Shown: in pieces, positions 12,722-24,077 of the stretch | Layout: each line of letters opens with the position of its first letter | Position numbering within the stretch: position 1 is the stretch's first letter | From: Batkoa obscura | Taxonomy: Eukaryota; Entomophthoromycota; Entomophthoromycetes; Entomophthorales; Batkoaceae | DNA: 64,000 bases | Assembly (NCBI GenBank): GCA_030770535.1 | Contig: JASVEC010000006.1 | Coordinates: 806,001-870,000 of the forward strand | Direction: 5' to 3' | Notes under the pieces: generated by a model | Database searches by the model: none | Seen by the model: only the letters and a program-made list of their open reading frames with translations | What the model was told of the DNA's origin: nothing | Position numbers and translations under genes: made by a program

Positions 12722-13693
12722 CTATTTCTTCTTACCCTTTCCTTTAGTTGGTGCAGCTGCTGGAGCTTCAGCGCTTTCCTTCTTTTTAGGTTTACAGGTA
12801 AAGTCAAGGGATGGTAATTCAACATTAAAGATTTCCTTATGTAATCTAAGACCAACTTCATACATATTAGCATTTGGATTTTTCTTCATTTCTTCCAAAA
12901 TAGCGTCAGCTAAGATTTTGGGTTTTGGTGTAATATCGGAAAGCTTCACTTTTTTATCTTCTAACTCTTTTAACGTTTTGTTAATATCCTCATACTCATA
13001 TCTATCTGCGCGGATACCCACACCTGGTGGTGCGTTTGTTTTAAGGTACTCTAATAAATTATTTAAAGCTTCTGGATGGGCATCTTTTAATTGTAATAAT
13101 CTTTTATGAGTTTTCCTTTCAAAAACTTCTTGTCGTTTTTTATGAATGAATGGTGACTTTGGAACTGCCCAACGTTCAGTTTTGGTTGGCAATGAAACCA
13201 TACCACTGCATGGAATGTTTAATTCATATGAAGCACGTCTTGCGAAATCAACATAGAAATCAACAATTGAAGGAATGAAACTTCTAAAATGTAAGTTACA
13301 GCTGACTATATTATGCTTCGACTCAACTTTTTGTGGTTCTAAAATAATTAGTTTTTAATAAAAAAGGACAAAGTTTATTTGCTTACTTTTATAAATTGGA
13401 TCAATATTTTCGGAGTCATTAACTTTAACTGCATTTCTATCTGGTAAAACTGGAAGATCGGCGATTGGATCAAACATACTAAAATTTTTATTGTTAGTTT
13501 ATGGCCATTAAATTGATATCAATAAAATTATAAATATTTACGTTGATATTTCACGAGCTTTAATTGCTGGTATTTTTGGTATAGCAGCTATCTAAAAGGT
13601 CATTATATAAGAAACCCCTAAATTAAAAATATAATTTACCTTTGAAGCATTTGATAATATTAAACTGATAGTAGGTCTAACTCGAGATATCAT
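12722..13693 (-). CDS. RSM10: Mitochondrial ribosomal protein uS10m
   Basis: Three introns join an N-terminal presequence (MISRVRPTISLILSNASK) to the S10 domain. The diagnostic stretch is VPKSPFIHKKRQEVFERKTH, the conserved loop of mitochondrial S10. Before it comes the core LHFRSFIPSIVDFYVDFARR. A C-terminal extension ends in a basic GKGKKK tail. The protein belongs to the head of the mitochondrial small subunit. It is transcribed divergently from mS23, 238 bp apart, so the two small-subunit genes may share a promoter. The start is the first ATG giving a presequence-like N-terminus. Confidence 0.85.
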
Positions 13694-13931
13694 CTTTGAT
13701 TTTAAATGGTCTTATACTTAACACAAACTCTAAATTGAATTATAAGATATTTAAAAATCAGAACTGCAAAATCTTGGTGATTCTGTAAAATTGAATTTGT
13801 GCAAAATACTTTCACACTAGTTTGAATAATTTGGATTAATTTACTCATTTAATTTTGAATAAAAAAATCCCATATAAAAATAAATTCAAATTTCAACTAG
13901 ATAACCTTTAGTCAATACTCAAAATCAAGAT
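13694..13931. promoter_or_regulatory. Putative shared promoter of two mitoribosomal genes
   Basis: A 238-bp gap separates the divergent starts of uS10m and mS23, so both promoters and 5' UTRs must fit within it. No specific factor site is claimed. Confidence 0.45.
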
Positions 13932-14779
13932 ATGAGTTTCAGGAAAGAAGCAAGTAAAGTTATCAAAATGACCAAGCACATGGTCAAGGGGAAGCTTATA
14001 AGCGAACCCAAATGGTTAAAAGCAGCAGAAAAATTCCCAAATAATACAAGTTTTGTACGTAGTCCTTCAACGTTTACAATTGATGCTGCATTGCCATTTG
14101 AAACCGATTTCAAACAAACAAAGAAAATAGTCCAATTTTCTAGTAACAACCCTTTAAAAGGAAAAGCCACTCTTAAAAAAACGAAATTTGTTTCACCAAT
14201 ACCACCAAAGATTGTTTATCCTGAAGATGAGCTACGTAAAGAATTCTTTAAAGACCATCCATTTGAGTTGGTTCGCCCTGTAAGTTTAGTGGAAAAAGAC
14301 GGAGTAGCCGGAGAGTCTTGGGCAAAACTCTTATCGGAGGATAAGTCAAAGAAAGTTTCATCTGAAGAGTATGGTTTGTTTATTTGTTTATTAAGCGCTT
14401 ACTAATTTTTTTAGCGTTATCAAGTTCCAACTTTATTTAATGACTCAAGGTATTAGTAAAAACGAAGCTTATGAAATAGCTACAAGGGAATTAACTAAGC
14501 ATCGTATTGCTGAAGAATATGAGGAAGAAATGGCTATTAATCAAGCCAAGAAATTAGGAGTTAAATTGAGTAAAGATGCTGTTCAACAAGGATTAGAACA
14601 AGAAGCTATACATTTAGAAAAGAGCAGAGAAGCAATTGAACTTTCGGACGCCTTGTAAATTATTTTTTATTTATTTAGTCAAATACTTAACTGTATTTTT
14701 TTATAGACGCAAATCACAGGAATTTACCGCTGAGAAATCTTTCAAGGAGGAAGAGCCTATTTCTAATCCAAACTTGTAA
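13932..14779 (+). CDS. RSM25: Mitochondrial ribosomal protein mS23 (Rsm25)
   Basis: Two introns (donors at 14369 and after GACGCC near 14652) join three exons. The first has an N-terminal helix, [13 protein letters not shown] and [20 protein letters not shown], matching the YPED..R..F...HP.E pattern of Rsm25/mS23. The second begins [20 protein letters not shown], the family's VxxQLyLM..G.S..EAY signature, followed by a long charged helix. The last exon encodes [13 protein letters not shown] and ends PISNPNL. It is a fungal mitochondrial small-subunit protein of the usual size (about 260 residues). Splicing the first intron at GA|GTATGG restores the conserved signature. Confidence 0.82.
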
Positions 14780-15482
14780 AATTGTACAACTAAACTGTAC
14801 TAAAATTACTCAATTCTAATAGAAGTATAAAGGTAGAAATTAATATTCTTTAAAAAGTTCATTACTTTGTATTTTAATTTTAAACATTAAACTGTACTTG
14901 TACTTAAATCATGAACACTGTTTCCTAATGATGAGTATTTTAAAAGGCGAGTATGAATGATATAACTAAGTGTAGCACCTTGATCTAATGAATTTAAAGC
15001 GTTTTGTAAACCTTTGATTTTATATCAAGGGAGCTTAAAGGGGATATCTTGATTTTAACTGAATCAAACAACAATCTCTGAAGGAATCTAAGCTACATTT
15101 AAAATTTTAACGATCATGTTTCTCAAATATTATATGACTGTTTCTAACCATCTCAACCTTTTTTAGGCATATCATATTACAGTAACTATTTTTTTATAAT
15201 TTGTAATAAAAATAATAAAATACAATTAACATTATACACACAAGCGTAAAAACCTAATTCAATTACAGCATCGGATTTTACTTTTATCTTATTTATAGTA
15301 GTAAACAGTAATTTAAATTATATGTATATTGTAATCATATTTTATAACAGTATCCCACAACTAATATTTTAGATAAAATGGAAGCTTTATTTTCAAAGTA
15401 CGATTCTATAAAATCATATCGTTTATAGCTTAATGATATTCTAGCTATAGGATTAATGCGGTCCAATGATTATATGTTTGCT
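14780..15482. other. Intergenic spacer between convergent genes, nothing recognised
   Basis: AT-rich sequence between the mS23 stop and the stop of the glycosidase-kinase gene. No coding or RNA feature was seen. Confidence 0.4.
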
Positions 15483-18026
15483 TTAACGAATAAAAACATT
15501 AGCATTTTTAAAAACAGAGTCAAAATTAATTGATGGTGAAACTGTTTGATGAGACATTAAGGTTAAGCTCGAAGCTAATTGACAGTCCTTTATAACTAAA
15601 GGTAACGTATCTTTAGGGAAGGTAAAGGCCCTATACCTAGAATACACCATTTCATTTTGATTGAAATAATATGACAAAAAAGAGCTTAAGGAACCAACCA
15701 AACTAAAAATAAATTAGACATTTTTGCCATTATTTGTATGTAGTTATTACCTATCGCCAGCTCCAGATACAGAAACAGGGGAATCAATAACTTTTGGAGG
15801 AGGAATATGGGATGCTACAACGTCATCATTGCAATTTTGAATTAACAAGACACCTTCAGAACCTAATTTGATAACTAAATAAGGAATAAACTTGGATAAT
15901 TCTATCCCCAGCTTGGTAGTATCATTTATACTCAAATTATCATCTACTTGTATACCAAAGTACCTTTCATACATTGCTTTAAGTTCATATTGATTTGGTG
16001 AAGCAAAAGTAGGAGCTAAACCATGATCACTGAAGATACGTGTAGATTTTTTTATTGATGTGGGTTCAAAAATGGTAACTATTTTATTTTTATGGCTCTC
16101 TTTTAGTATCTCCTCAATTGATTCCGGCGATAAATTTCCATCAAAACATATCACTTTCGGTTTTATTGCGTCTATTTTATCTTTGATCAAAGAAGGTGTA
16201 ATCTGATTTTCAATGATACCCATATCGGCTATTGCCCCAAATAATTGTCCTTTTGAAGTATGAATTGCATGATATACTGAAGTTGTTTCTTCATTTGATG
16301 ATTTAATGATATTATTTGAGTCCTAAATAATATAAACTAAATCTAATAATAAAGTAAAATAAGCATACCAACCCATAGTTATTAAGTGATTTCAATACAA
16401 AGTCACCGTACATATCATTTCCAACCACGCTTAGGAAAGCAGTTTCACTTCCTAATTGTTGTGTAGTTCTAGCCAAATTAGCGCCAACACCGCCTAATTC
16501 AACCACTACTTTCCCTGGGCTAGATGTATTTAATAGATCCTGATTGCCATCATTGGTACTTGTTCCCACTACATCTACTCCACAGCCTCCGATTACTAAT
16601 AGTGTGTTATTGGCATGTTTATTAACTAAAATTATAAGTTTAAAAAAGTTTTGAAGATATATATTAATTTAAACACGTAAGTTATTTCAACAATAATAAA
16701 AACATATCATTTAATATAATATTAAATTAGAAATTTCATACATTTTAATTATCTTCAGTAAATATTTTAAGGTTATAATATATAATGTATTAAACTTTTA
16801 TTTTAATTACCTTTTCTATTATCAGTGCTATACTGTCTCTTTGAAAGCATGTTGGCGAGTTTTCCACCAATTACAGCATTGTTTTTAACTAAAGAGATAT
16901 TAGAGCTTAAAGATTTTCCTTTTGTTAATTCGTTAACTCTTTTAAGTAAAAATGGTGTGACATGTTTTCCTTCAATATTTTGAGCCACACTTTCTTCAAC
17001 TGCCATATTTATAGCAGATTGAATTTCATCTCCGGCTTTAGAGAACTCCGGTGGAATAGGCACGCCAATAACAATACCAGATTGTAACCCAAGTTTTAAA
17101 TGAGAGTCTAATAAAAACAGTTATAAAAAATAATCTAAGTGAGAGTAATATACCTATCAAGTTAGTAGCTTGTTCTATTTTTTTCAAATGGATAGGAGAC
17201 TTGTATGGTGAAGTAGGGGTAAAAAAGGCAGGGAAATAATCAGTTTCACCTAAAGTAGCAACTGCTACACCTTGAGTTTCTAAATATTCTAAAGTGCTGC
17301 CAATATCTAAAATCGACTTTGCCCCTGCACAAATAACAGTTATTGGAGTACGACCCAATTCAGTTAAGTCAGCGGAGATATCAAAAGCTAAAATTTAAGT
17401 TAGATTAGCTAAGAAAATTTAAAAAGTATACTTTTTTCCGCGCCACGATGTACTCCCCCAATGCCACCAGTAACAAATATTGGTATACCAACTTTATGAG
17501 CTAAAATCATAGTACTTGCAACGGTAGTAGCGCCAATCAATTTCTAAAAATTAGTAGATATTAAAAATAACTGTAAAATGAGCTATACTTCTGATATAGT
17601 ATAAGATAAATCTCTTCTAGATACTTTTCTAGCCTTTAGTCCAGCTTCACCCAACATATTCAACTGTTCTTTTTCAAGTCCAATATGTACATTACCATTT
17701 AAAAGAGCAATGGTTGCTGGGATACTGCCTTGTTCTCTTATTATTCCTTCAACTTCAGCTGCAGTTTCGACATTTTGTGGGTATGGCATACCTTAAATTG
17801 CATTAAGGATCTATAACATACGTTTAAATTATTATAGCTTACCATGAGAGATAATAGTAGACTCTAACGCTACTACTGGTTTTCCAGTTTCTAAAGCATC
17901 TCTTATTTCTTCGGTTATTTTAAAATTTGATGGTAATGAATTCAAACTTTTGTTATGTAAAGATCTAATTGAGTTTCTTTTTATTTGTGATACTAAACTG
18001 CGTTTGAAATTTATTAGTTTTAACAT
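15483..18026 (-). CDS. Bifunctional pseudouridine-5'-phosphate glycosidase / PfkB-type pseudouridine kinase
   Basis: The N-terminal half is PsuG with the intact motif [14 protein letters not shown], then [35 protein letters not shown] and AGAKSILDI. The C-terminal half is a ribokinase-family (PfkB) domain with [28 protein letters not shown] and the catalytic signature SVSGAGD. Together they phosphorylate pseudouridine and split the phosphate into uracil and ribose 5-phosphate. Introns fall at the same places as in the solo paralogue at 8146-9399. The domain-linker intron (about 175 bp) is unusually long for the window. The N-terminus ([15 protein letters not shown]) resembles a mitochondrial presequence. 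Fused PsuG-PsuK proteins are common in fungi. Confidence 0.9.
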
Positions 18027-18573
18027 TTTGACTGAAAGAAAATTAATAGTTGAGTTTTTTGATTTATATACAGTTTATTACTAAATGGTATTGACACCAA
18101 CTCACCGAATTAAATATTATTTCCGAACAGCCAATGATAGTTAAGATTCAATATTATTCTACGTAAGGTTGAAGCTATTCTTAATCTTAATGAACAATAT
18201 ATATTATAGGACTGGTGTTAAAATGTAATGACCAGATTAATTGATAGATCCAAATGCATTCATGTTACAAAGTTCCAATTTTAATAGGCACTTTTGATTT
18301 TGAGGAAAAACATCTGATATCTTTCGGAAGAATCACTTAGGTGGTTTAAAAGCATCGGAATTAGTTTTCATGGTACTTTATAATTCAATTTATTAGATTT
18401 TTAAGAAATAATAGAAACAATATTAAGTTACATCAATCCTTATAAATTACTTAATTATTTTACTTTATAAGACTTTAATATTGAAATCTTTTTCATAAAA
18501 AGTGCATTGATTACAACCATTGATGTCTAGCGCTTTCACGAATGTTTACTTCATGTTTTATATTTGCGTTAGT

Positions 18574-19011
18574 TTAAACCCAAGGGGTTACGTTTAAAGT
18601 TGAAGACAACTGAGTGCAAATCGTAGCTTGCATTTCATCACTGAAAAAAACAGCAACTACAAAAAACTAAAAAAAGCTCAATACTATCCCTTGAACTATT
18701 TGATGATAACAATCTTCAGTAATATCACCCGATAACGTTTGATTTGTATTATCTACCCAAATCTATTTAAACCTTCAATGTCTAACTTGTTCTTCAGAAT
18801 CATTGGTAGTACCATCGATATTATGTACCATTTGAGATTGTTGTCAAAGCTGATGAATATCTTGTTCTGAAAAACCAACTTCTATTAACCTACCAAACCC
18901 AGTGGCTGGTGCAATCAGTTCTAAATAATAACACTAGCTTTATTGTTACTATTCGATTGCCATCATCTTCCCTTCAGGTTCTTTACTATTTAGTAAGCTT
19001 TCTAGAGTCAT
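18574..19011 (-). pseudogene. Decayed DSC3-like (DUF2407 C-terminal) gene remnant
   Basis: On the minus strand, conceptual fragments read GFGRLIEVGFSEQDIHQL, then a charged EEQVRH stretch, an IWVDNT motif and a hydrophobic segment GIVLSFF. This order (GF.RL...GFSE.D...LR, E..W.D, then a membrane segment) matches the C-terminal half of Dsc3, a subunit of the fungal Golgi/endosomal DSC E3 ligase. Several in-frame stops interrupt it (including CGA-to-TGA and TAG changes) and no intron model removes them all. The ubiquitin-like N-terminal half was not found. I call it a host pseudogene; the intact copy must lie elsewhere. Confidence 0.5.
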
Positions 19012-19630
19012 GATTTAAGTCATGATTCGAGAGTTTAAAGGACCTGTAACCCTATGATTATTTTGATATATCAATGAGATGGTATTATCAGTACTACGAT
19101 ATTTCAAATAGTTTGAGTAATTTGATTATGTTATCTTATTATTCATTCGCTTTTCTTATAAGTTCGAATACGTTATTTTCTTTTGATATATAAATTGAGC
19201 GTATATATCATAAGTTTTTTACACGTACTGTGCGAAGCACAAAAAGAATAAGGGCTAATATGTTTATAATATGTAAAATAACGATAATAACACTAAACCT
19301 TTGATATCCTTATAAAATGCTATTTAGACGATTGATTACACTTTTGAATTCTTTTACGTATTGAAACCTTAGTCTTAATTTAGTTGTTAATTTATGGTTA
19401 TCTGTTTTTAATCTGTTTTTAATCTGATTTTAGATCCTTTTATACAACTCTTGGAGCTTTAACTGCCTATATCTATGTCACCAAGGTCGGGATGTTCATG
19501 GGTTATTTTGTTAAAAAATAATAGGAAATGAGAAATCTAGACAAGGCTAGATATAAAGTTAACCCAGTTCTATTTGAAATGAAATCTGATATTGCAATAT
19601 CAAAATTTACAGGTATATTAGGATTTATAA
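19012..19630. other. AT-rich spacer, nothing recognised
   Basis: Lies between the pseudogene and the foldback element. No open frame or repeat was recognised. Confidence 0.4.
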
Positions 19631-20128
19631 TAGTTTTTAAAAAATTACAATAGCTATAAAACAAAAAACTAAATAGAAAACTATAATTAATTCATAATAA
19701 ATTAAATAAAGTTTTTGTAATTTATTTTTATTAAAAATATTATTAATATTAAAACAATAAAGTATAAGAAATTAATCTTAAATGTTTTTTAAAAAGCCAA
19801 AGATTTTATAACTAACTTTAAAAGCTTAATATTTAATTAATTTAGCATAAAAAATAAAATAAAAGATTTAAAATAATATCTTAATACTTAAAATATATAT
19901 TAATTTTAAAAAAAGTATATTAATATGAAAATGAATAGAAGTTTTTAATAAGCAGTCCAAAATTTTTTAAAAACATTTAAAAGCTAATTTCTTATACTTT
20001 ATTGTTTTAATATTAATAATATTTTTAATAAAAATAAATTACAAAAACTTTATTTAATTTATTATGAATTAATTATAGTTTTCTATTTAGTTTTTTGTTT
20101 TATAGCTATTGTAATTTTTTAAAAACTA
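19631..20128. mobile_element. 498-bp foldback element with 144-bp inverted repeats
   Basis: Bases 19631-19774 and 19985-20128 are reverse complements. By eye the match is perfect over 144 bp (outer end TAGTTTTTAAAAAATTAC). A 210-bp unrelated AT-rich centre separates them. There is no coding capacity. The near-perfect arms suggest a recent non-autonomous foldback element, or a recent inverted duplication. No clear target-site duplication was found; the flanks share an inverted ATTTATA just outside the arms. Confidence 0.85.
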
Positions 20129-22347
20129 TTGTATAAATTTTAACACATTTGTAATAAAATATCATAAAATAATTAACAAGTATTAATACATTAAATAATA
20201 CAGCTATATTAGAAAATTAATTTTGATTTTTAAATTATAAAGTTTATCAGGTTTTTATTGTATATTTTAAATAACTATAATTATTATAAAAATAAATATA
20301 AAAGTATAAAAATTTGGGATAAAAATCTGGCTTACTTAAATAATATATAAGTTTTATTGAAAATATTAACATTTTATTTAAAATCTATAAAGTCATTTTA
20401 ATATAAATTATCCCTAGCTGAGAAACTATTGTTTAAATAGCTTATTTTATATAAACTTATAATAAACTGGTTCTAATATAAAAAAACTGGTTTAATATAC
20501 GGGGGTGTATTTGTAAGTTATAAATTAAAAATCAGCCATAAAATTATATAGTTTTTTATTGGTAACATTATTTATAATATAATCCAAAGTCGATTCATAA
20601 TATAATTATTTTTTAGTACAGCTTATTAAAGAAATTTATGGATATCTTTTGCTTAATTTTTTTGACACTTGTTCAACTTTTATTGGCACTAACTTTGGGA
20701 TTTAATAAAATATTAAATGTTTTTAAAGCGTTCTTACTATATGCATAAGCATTTATAATTCCAATATGCCTCTGGAAGATTCACTTATACTACACTAAAT
20801 TATCAATTGATAATTTAATTGCCTTTTAATTTTGAAACTTCAATAGCTCACCTTTAGTTGAATTTACATAAGGCAGAATATAAAATTGCTAACTATAATT
20901 TATCAAACATAGATGCTGCTAAAGAAGTCCTCAAATGGTTACTAAACCTTCATAACTCATTATAAACTACCCTACATTTCACCCATTTAACAAGCATTAG
21001 AAATGCTAATAAAATACTTAGGAGCTTATACCCTTTCAAGATTTTAATTCTTTTTAAAGTATAAATGAATCAAAGAAACATCTACTTATAAATAACTATG
21101 ATAGTATTATCATTTATGATAGTTATAAATAGATTTATTTGTTTGCTTAGCACTCAATTTTTCAGCTCTAATTTATTAATTTATATGTTGTAACAAGTTA
21201 ATATATGCTATGATTAAAGATAGTTAAAAGTGTTAATACGGGAGCAATTAAAACTTTGAGTCAAATAAATAAAATAAATACACGGGTTTGGTAAACTTAC
21301 TTATTATGTCCTTTATAATCTACTTATCAAGCTTAAGGAATAATTTCAATTTGTATGTTCCTATGAATAAAATATTCATTAAAATTCATCACAAAAGGTT
21401 CATTTAGATCTACCAAAATCCAAGGAATTTCAAGCTGGATTTTTATGTTATATAAGTATTTTTTTAAAGATTCTAATATTCAAGTTATTTTATTGTTATT
21501 TATTTTCAAACTTAAAACAGCTTTTAGAATTGCAAATGACAAAGTTATTAAAGAAACGCAATTCCATTTGAATTTTGCCATCACTTCCTATTTACTTATT
21601 AATTCCTCAACTCAAAATTATAATTAAGAACTCAGATATTCTTTAACCAACTAAATAAATAAAAAAGTTCATATACAATTAGAGTTCTATAGTGTAACAT
21701 TTATAGTGAAATAGAAGACTATGATGAACAGGCAATATTGACTTGAATACAAGGATCTATCGATATTAATATACTGTTTAGATTAACAATCCAAGTTAAC
21801 AACTAATTATAGAACCTCTAGTTGAAAGTGGAACTAAAATTTTTAATTAGCATTATGTGGTATGAAAATAAAAAGGTTAAAATCAGTAAAATTTATTTTT
21901 AGATTCAATAGCATAGCTTTGTGCACATAATTATTGAAATAAAGTGGCAAATATTATTTTCATCTTGCATGGGAAATACTTTGTAATAACTCAATAACCT
22001 TACAAAATGGATATCGAATTCCTTCCTTTGGACTTTGATCCCGAAGTATAAATGAAGAAGATATCTTACACTTCTCATCAATCCAAAATTTTATTCTTTC
22101 GAATCGATATTTTGTCTCTATACCGCCTATTCACTCCAGTAACATCTATCCTTCCTAGTTTTTCTTAAAATTAATTTTTATAGCTTCTTTTTTTAATTAA
22201 TTTTTCTTTATTTAGAATCAAGCATTTATTTAATAAAATAGAAACTTTATTACAAGTATATAAATAAAACTAATTCTCTCTTATAAATGTAAAAAAAGTT
22301 TTTTTTCTCACTTCAAGTTTTAAACCCAATTACAAAAAATCCACATA
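20129..22347. other. Long AT-rich spacer, nothing firm
   Basis: About 2.2 kb. At about 20500 the string TACGGGGGTGTATTTGT resembles one MITE end, but no partner end was found. The short open frame near 21445 has no recognisable motif. The last 400 bp should hold the promoter of the hydroxylase. Confidence 0.4.
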
Positions 22348-23217
22348 ATGGCAGGTGAATTCGTAAAAAGTTTTCTTGTTGGTTATTTAATGTTTCTACA
22401 ATTTCAAGGTCAAGCGGTATGGAATATATTAAATTCAAAGTTTGATTCTTTTTCTTTATTGTTAATTGGCTCTTATCTATGTGCATTATCAACCTATTTC
22501 ATATCTTCTTTCTTTTTTTATCTCGTTGATATTCATTACTTTACCAATTATTCACAATATAAAATTCAGCAACGTAAAAAAGAAGTTCACGAAGATTATA
22601 TAAAAGCATTGCCAGTTGTTTCCAAGAATTTTTTATTGATTGCATTTCCATATTCCTATTCATTATATTATTTGTTACATCCCACTTCCCCCATGTATTC
22701 CTCTTTGGAACAAGCAAAGGAATACTTTAGTCAAGTACCTACAATTGGGCAATTTTTAAGAGATATCATCATTTATTTACTTATTACTGAAGCTGGATTT
22801 TATTATGTTCATCGATTACTTCATCATCCTTTACTTTATGCTAAATTTCATAAATTACATCATGAGTTTACCGCTCCCATTGGTTTAGCAGGTAATTTCA
22901 TCTTTCTATATTCATTTTATCCTTTATTAACTTGAATAGCTGTTTATGCCACTGTCCCTGAATTCATGTTTTCTAATATGTTACCGTTAATGTTGGGACC
23001 ACTAATATTAAGGTCTCATCCACTCACTGTTTATTTTTGGTTTATATTTGCAATTTTAAATACAGTAACAGTCCATTCTGGTTACAACCTTCCTTTTTTA
23101 CGTCCTGCCGCTGGTCACGATTATCACCATGAAAAATTTCACTATATGTTTGGGTTGCTGGGCATCCTGGATCGTTTCCATAAAACGGATGGTGATTTTA
23201 ATAAGGTTAAAAAATAA
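22348..23217 (+). CDS. FAXDC2-like fatty-acid/sterol hydroxylase superfamily protein, copy A
   Basis: Two exons (22348-22891, 22940-23217) give 273 residues. Four or five hydrophobic membrane segments surround the di-iron histidine boxes HRLLHH, HKLHHEF and [25 protein letters not shown] and [13 protein letters not shown] match FAXDC2, the ERG25-related family, better than ERG25 itself. The family's YAHPIEH stretch at the start of exon 2 reads YATVPEF, without either histidine. Family members are ER membrane oxygenases or hydroxylases acting on sterols or lipids; the substrate here is unknown. Paralogues B and D and a dead copy C lie at 34471-39661 on the other strand. Confidence 0.85.
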
Positions 23218-23702
23218 GTCTTTCTTTTTTTGAATATATTAAATTTTAGTCAAAATCAACCCAAATTTATTGTAGTCATTGCCTATTGCAGTTACATACA
23301 GCTTATGACTGGCAATTTATTTATTTATTTTATTCGATGAGTTTATTATGAATTGTTTTAGCAAGGATTTTATTTTATTTGAAATTAGATCCACTTCATA
23401 TGGGGGTGTCCGAATTGGTTTCATTTTTTTATCCAATTTTTAAATTATTTTATTATAATTTATATTGTAAGTTAGCGGAATTTCTATCAAATTTAATATA
23501 AACTCCTGAATTAGCAAGGCTTTTGCCAATATAGCCTATATAGTGATAGCAATTAAAGTTGTAATATGTAACATGTAAATAAATATATTTTTATAAAACT
23601 TTATTAAGAAATATTTATTATTAACTGCTTTATAGCCAACACTGCAGATTTACTATCAAATAAATAAATTATTTTAATGTTGTAATTACATTATCAATAT
23701 AT

Positions 23703-23845
23703 CGCTAAGTTAATAAATAGCTGCATGGGAGGGAGTGGTTAGCCCCAAAACTATAATTAACCATCCCTATGTAACATAAGCAGTGTAATGATAGTTTTTA
23801 CTTATTATTACAACTACTTGCTCTTTGACTATTTATTAACTTAGC
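23703..23845. repeat. Nested inverted repeat inside the transposon
   Basis: GCTAAGTTAATAAATAG at the left reappears inverted as CTATTTATTAACTTAGC about 110 bp later. An inner pair (CATGGGAGGGAGTGGTTA against TAACCATCCCTATG) also folds. It lies downstream of the transposase stop. It may be a small nested element or a subterminal structure. Confidence 0.65.
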
Positions 23846-24077
23846 TATCAATAATTTAAGTAATATCAACATTTAATAATTGATTTCTATCATCTAATAA
23901 GCTACTTACTTGCTTACTAAATATTGAAACTTTGAAATTTTCAATTATTTTTGTAAGATAAGCTGGGGTTGATCTTTTAATTTTTCTATCCTCTATAGAC
24001 TCTATAACTTTAATTGTAATTATATCGCTTTTTTTGATCTATCAGATACTGGATAACAGTGTAGTTTATTACCACAT

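Noticed and set aside
20480-20560. Single MITE-like end TACGGGGGTGTATTTGT
   Set aside because: No matching second end or interior was found; it could be a relic or chance.
21445-21627. Open frame of 60 codons in the long spacer
   Set aside because: No motif, no conserved neighbour, biased composition.
21990-22145. Short frame starting MDIEFLPLDFDPEV
   Set aside because: Too short, stops quickly and no splice continuation was convincing.
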